From IMG/VR virus record IMGVR_UViG_3300029899_000001, positions 1 through 27,554 of that record: a stretch of DNA of 27,554 bases; one strand, written 5' to 3'. Every line of letters starts with the position of its first letter. Position 1 is the first letter of the stretch. A program made the position numbers and the translations under genes. Shown piece after piece: positions 25,193 to 27,554 of the stretch. This stretch comes from a virus. The notes under the pieces are model-generated. The model saw only the letters and a list, made by a program, of their open reading frames with translations, had not been told where the DNA came from and did no database searches.

Positions 25193-26094
25193 ATAGAGAA
25201 ACTTGGCTGTCTGCCAGAGCATTGGGTATTGGAGGGAGTGACGCAAGTAGCATCATTGGACTGAACAAATTTAGCACTCCCTTTCAGGTATGGCTAGAAA
25301 AAACAGGACAGGTTGCTCCTATCGAAGATAATATGTACATGAAAGCAGGTAGGAAACTAGAACCAGTTGTATCTGATTGGTTCTTTGAAGAGAACCCTGA
25401 AAGCATGGTTATTACGACAGAAGAAAACTGTCTGGCATACCACCCTATTTACTCCTATATTCTTGGTAGCCCTGACAGGCAGTTTATCGACGAACAGGGT
25501 AGACTACAGGTCTTGGAGATTAAGACGACACAGAATAAAATTGACCTTGATTTTCCGCCTGAATCATGGTTTACACAGGCAGGGTATTATGCCTATATCT
25601 TAGGATATTCTCACTTCACAATCTGCGTTCTTGAAAGAGGTCTTGAACTTAAGCATAAGACCTATGCTGTAGATGTAGACTACTGCGAATGGGTTGTACA
25701 GGAGTGTGTAGCGTTCTGGAATAACCATGTGCTTACAGGCATACCACCAGAACCAGTCAATGCAGATGATGTCGTTAAGCGATACCCTACAGATTCAGGT
25801 GAATATATGGAAGCAGACTTTGAAGTGGTAGCACAGCATTCTGAGATTATAAAACTTACCGAGCAGGAGAAGCAGATTTCTGATGCCATTGATACCATTA
25901 AGACTGAACTAAAGATCAGGTTAGGCAATAGCAGTGGTTATGTACTTGAAAACAAAGCACTGTTTACCTATAAAACTAGTAAAGATGGTGTATCACTAGA
26001 TACGGCAAAGCTGAAAGATGAACAGCCAGCAGTTTATAATGCCTATTTAAAGCCTAAGAAAGGTAACAGATCATTCTTAGTTAAACCACTATAA
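25189..26094 (+). CDS. YqaJ-type viral exonuclease
   Basis: Lambda-exonuclease-like enzyme that resects one strand of double-stranded ends for the ERF partner. Motifs: ALGIGGSDASSIIGLNKFST (11-30), KAGRKLEP with E58, LGSPDRQF with D96, LEIKTT with E110 and K112 (the PD-(D/E)XK core), QAGYYAYILG (130-139). The last 90 residues are helical and end KPKKGNRSFLV. 301 residues is typical. Overlaps ERF by 4 bases. No broken motif seen. Confidence 0.93.
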   Translation: MNRETWLSARALGIGGSDASSIIGLNKFSTPFQVWLEKTGQVAPIEDNMYMKAGRKLEPVVSDWFFEENPESMVITTEENCLAYHPIYSYILGSPDRQFIDEQGRLQVLEIKTTQNKIDLDFPPESWFTQAGYYAYILGYSHFTICVLERGLELKHKTYAVDVDYCEWVVQECVAFWNNHVLTGIPPEPVNADDVVKRYPTDSGEYMEADFEVVAQHSEIIKLTEQEKQISDAIDTIKTELKIRLGNSSGYVLENKALFTYKTSKDGVSLDTAKLKDEQPAVYNAYLKPKKGNRSFLVKPL

Positions 26095-26095
26095 G

Positions 26096-26344
26096 ATGAA
26101 ACCAGGAGTAAAACCTAAGCCCAAAATATTTACAGTTGTCATTGAACCAGACTTTCAGGCAATGGAGCGTAAGAAAGAGTTTTACTTTCAGGCATATCTG
26201 TGTAAGGATTTTAAACCTAGAGAACATCTAGCATCCGACAATACCTACTTAGGGTTACGGCAAAAGGTGCTGGATGTTCTTAACACTGACAAGTTACCAA
26301 GAGATAGAATCAACAATAATCAGTTACAGTTCAAAATTTACTAG
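26096..26344 (+). CDS. hypothetical protein (82 aa)
   Basis: Starts one base after the exonuclease stop. Basic: MKPGVKPKPKIFTVVIEPDF, ERKKEFYFQAYLCKDFKPRE, then YLGLRQKVLDVLNTDKLPRD. Not recognised. Position between exonuclease and a HTH-like protein suggests an accessory to recombination or replication. Ends with TAG abutting the next ATG. Confidence 0.6.
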   Translation: MKPGVKPKPKIFTVVIEPDFQAMERKKEFYFQAYLCKDFKPREHLASDNTYLGLRQKVLDVLNTDKLPRDRINNNQLQFKIY

Positions 26345-26692
26345 ATGTACGATTTGCCTTTAATGAATCATAAGCCAGAAAGTTTAGAATGCCAGGTTAT
26401 CGCAAACCTGATGGACAGCTGGCGTAGGAACCCTCTAATTATGGTTGAAATAATCGAAGAGGGCAAGGCAGATAAACATAACGGCAAGAATCTAAAGGCT
26501 GTTACGAACAGCATTATAGATTTTAGGCTTACCAGATCAAGAGCAAGAAAGGAGACCATAAAAAGAAAACAGAAAGCACTAAGACTACTGGATAATTTTT
26601 CAGTTCAGGAGACTTCAATAATCACAGGGTTGGCAATTAAAACACTAAACATCTACCTAAATGACCAAAACACAACTGCAATCGCTGTATGA
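26345..26692 (+). CDS. hypothetical HTH-like protein (115 aa)
   Basis: Basic C-terminal half. FSVQETSIITGLAIKTLNIY (85-104) resembles a sigma-factor-type or resolvase-type HTH, and TRSRARKETIKRKQKALRLL before it is strongly basic. The N terminus MYDLPLMNHKPESLECQVIA is less clear. DNA binding is likely; target unknown. It begins immediately after the previous stop and overlaps the next gene by 32 bases. Confidence 0.55.
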   Translation: MYDLPLMNHKPESLECQVIANLMDSWRRNPLIMVEIIEEGKADKHNGKNLKAVTNSIIDFRLTRSRARKETIKRKQKALRLLDNFSVQETSIITGLAIKTLNIYLNDQNTTAIAV

Positions 26693-27131
26693 CCTTGCTG
26701 AAATTGCTGTAAAAGAAGCTTACGAAGCAGGCATAGATAACCAGAGCTTACCACTGCAAAGGCTAGAAGCAATCAAACGCATACTTCTACCGAGCCAGGT
26801 TGAAAACGGACCACAGACAGAATACCAACGCTTTCAATTATACCTAGAAGCAAATGCACCCTCATTACTTAAGATGAAATACCCTATCAGTGAAGCACAG
26901 CATGTAAAACTATCTGAACTTACTGATAAGGCACTAATTCTTAAGACTATTCAAAGCATGGATAATTGGCTACCACTTGTTAAGAAAAACTCTAGTGCCT
27001 ATTCAACACTCCTTGCATGGTATCACAAAGATAAAAACTCCCCCAACTATGGAAAACAAAGTACAGGTAACAAAGAAGCAGGAACTATCACTGATAGAGC
27101 CAAGTCAATTATTGAACGAGCCATTGCCTAA
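26661..27131 (+). CDS. hypothetical protein (156 aa), replication-module
   Basis: Starts MTKTQLQSLYDLAEIAVKEA, mostly helical, with LQRLEAIKRILLPSQV and an inter-domain stretch (YPISEAQHVKLSELTDKALI). Ends DRAKSIIERAIA. The plan (helical domain, linker, basic tail) is that of phage replisome-organiser or helicase-loader proteins but no signature is recognised. Overlaps the next gene by 83 bases if ATG 27049 is its start. Confidence 0.6.
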   Translation: MTKTQLQSLYDLAEIAVKEAYEAGIDNQSLPLQRLEAIKRILLPSQVENGPQTEYQRFQLYLEANAPSLLKMKYPISEAQHVKLSELTDKALILKTIQSMDNWLPLVKKNSSAYSTLLAWYHKDKNSPNYGKQSTGNKEAGTITDRAKSIIERAIA

Positions 27132-27554
27132 GAATGTGATGGTAATTGTTGACAACCCTGATGCCAAGTCACTGGCATTCTATAAAAAGGAAGATCAACA
27201 TTACGGCTACAAGTTTCTGGTACTTGCCTTACTTGAAGTCAATGAGCAGTTGAATATTGACAATAAAATGAGTGATGCCCAGATTAATTCTGCTGCCAGA
27301 ATCTTAGATACTAAATATTTCTTCTTTACGCCTGATGATTTCAGGCTGGCATTTATCGAGGGTATCACTGGCAAGTATGGAAAGGTTTATAATAGGCTGG
27401 ATATAGGTGTTATCTGTGGGTGGCTTGATGAGTACAATATGTCGAGAACTGAGTATGCTATCAGCAGGCATTCCAAATACAAAGAGAACTATGAGAGTAG
27501 AACGGGAAAGGTGAACAGCGAGGAGGTCTACAAAGAAGTATTTGCAAAGAACTA
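27049..27554 (+). CDS. DUF6633-like phage replication protein, 3' end outside window
   Basis: Partial; 168 codons are visible, from ATG 27049. The pattern SDAQINSAARILDTKYFFFT, DDFRLAFIEGITGKYGKVYN, RLDIGVICGWLDEYN matches the DUF6633 type of protein common in Bacteroidetes phages and mobile elements (F-LCF---KSGKYGK-YDR-D---I--WL--Y). It is usually found with replication or recombination genes; a role as replisome organiser or initiator partner is inferred. Overlap with the upstream gene is 83 bases; Met31 at 27139 (GTG-ATG) is an alternative start that removes the overlap. Confidence 0.7.
   Translation, partial: MENKVQVTKKQELSLIEPSQLLNEPLPKNVMVIVDNPDAKSLAFYKKEDQHYGYKFLVLALLEVNEQLNIDNKMSDAQINSAARILDTKYFFFTPDDFRLAFIEGITGKYGKVYNRLDIGVICGWLDEYNMSRTEYAISRHSKYKENYESRTGKVNSEEVYKEVFAKN

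Noticed and set aside
1-27554. integrase, transposase or insertion sequence
   Set aside because: No tyrosine or serine recombinase, transposase motif or terminal inverted repeats with target duplications were seen on either strand.
1-27554. stop-codon reassignment, as in some Bacteroidetes phages
   Set aside because: Recognisable proteins (methyltransferase, ArdA, ERF, YqaJ, VRR-NUC) have full length with standard stops, and TAA, TAG and TGA are all used at gene ends.

Overview
The window looks like part of the genome of a tailed double-stranded DNA phage, or a prophage, of a Bacteroidota (Bacteroidetes) host. The DNA is AT-rich and the genes are small and tightly packed. Starts are preceded by A/T-rich leaders instead of Shine-Dalgarno sequences. 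Several starts sit just after the Bacteroidetes promoter signature (TTTG or TTG at -33, TAnnTTTG at -7). Recognisable phage functions are an ERF single-strand annealing protein, a YqaJ-type exonuclease, a VRR-NUC nuclease, a truncated sliding-clamp-like protein, ArdA antirestriction, an orphan beta-class DNA methyltransferase, a glycosyltransferase and a HigA/XRE-type repressor. No capsid, tail, terminase or integrase gene is visible, so this is the early, replication and accessory half of a genome.

Layout. (1) 1-2118, minus strand: a two-HTH DNA-binding protein, an orphan methyltransferase and two unknowns, one of them cut by the window edge. (2) 2119-2526: a 408-base palindrome-rich divergent control region, followed on the plus strand by a HigA/XRE-like repressor and a small gene, closed by a bidirectional terminator at 3177-3206. 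(3) 3245-5417, minus strand: a seven-gene operon with a GT-A glycosyltransferase. (4) 5494-5773: a free-standing structured RNA unit on the minus strand. It has a strong promoter, a tRNA-like sequence with D-loop, T-loop, acceptor stem and CCA but no anticodon arm, then two terminator-like hairpins. (5) 5814-9222: a zinc-finger gene and two exported proteins, a 781-residue beta-propeller-like protein and a 131-residue adhesin-E-like protein, probably cargo acting on the host surface. (6) 9324-13883, minus strand: a fast-evolving operon of very small genes. It contains three DUF551-like paralogues, two tandem 52/53-residue paralogues, paralogous membrane proteins and shuffled gene pieces, with many 4-base overlaps. 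(7) 13884-15526: an unusual 1.6 kb region that is nearly gene-free. It has a G-rich island with a quadruplex motif and a GC hairpin, repeats, and one small zinc-finger gene. (8) 15527-21935, plus strand: about twenty small genes including ArdA, the clamp-like protein and an LPD29-like protein. They are separated by a recurring intergenic element and by two copies of a 45-bp promoter carrying a perfect 16-bp palindrome. (9) 21950 to the end, plus strand: a HTH protein, a muramidase-like protein, VRR-NUC, ERF, YqaJ exonuclease and a DUF6633-like replication protein cut by the window edge; this is the recombination and replication module.

How it fits together. The two divergent operons fire away from the gene-poor 14-15.5 kb region, which is the best candidate for an early control region or origin. 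Region 8 looks like a host-takeover and anti-defence set (ArdA, another very acidic protein, many unknown small proteins). Region 9 supplies recombination-dependent replication. Region 1 adds DNA methylation, region 3 a glycosyltransferase, and region 5 remodels the host surface. The most unusual items are the anticodon-less tRNA-like RNA, the repeated intergenic elements of region 8 and the G-rich island.
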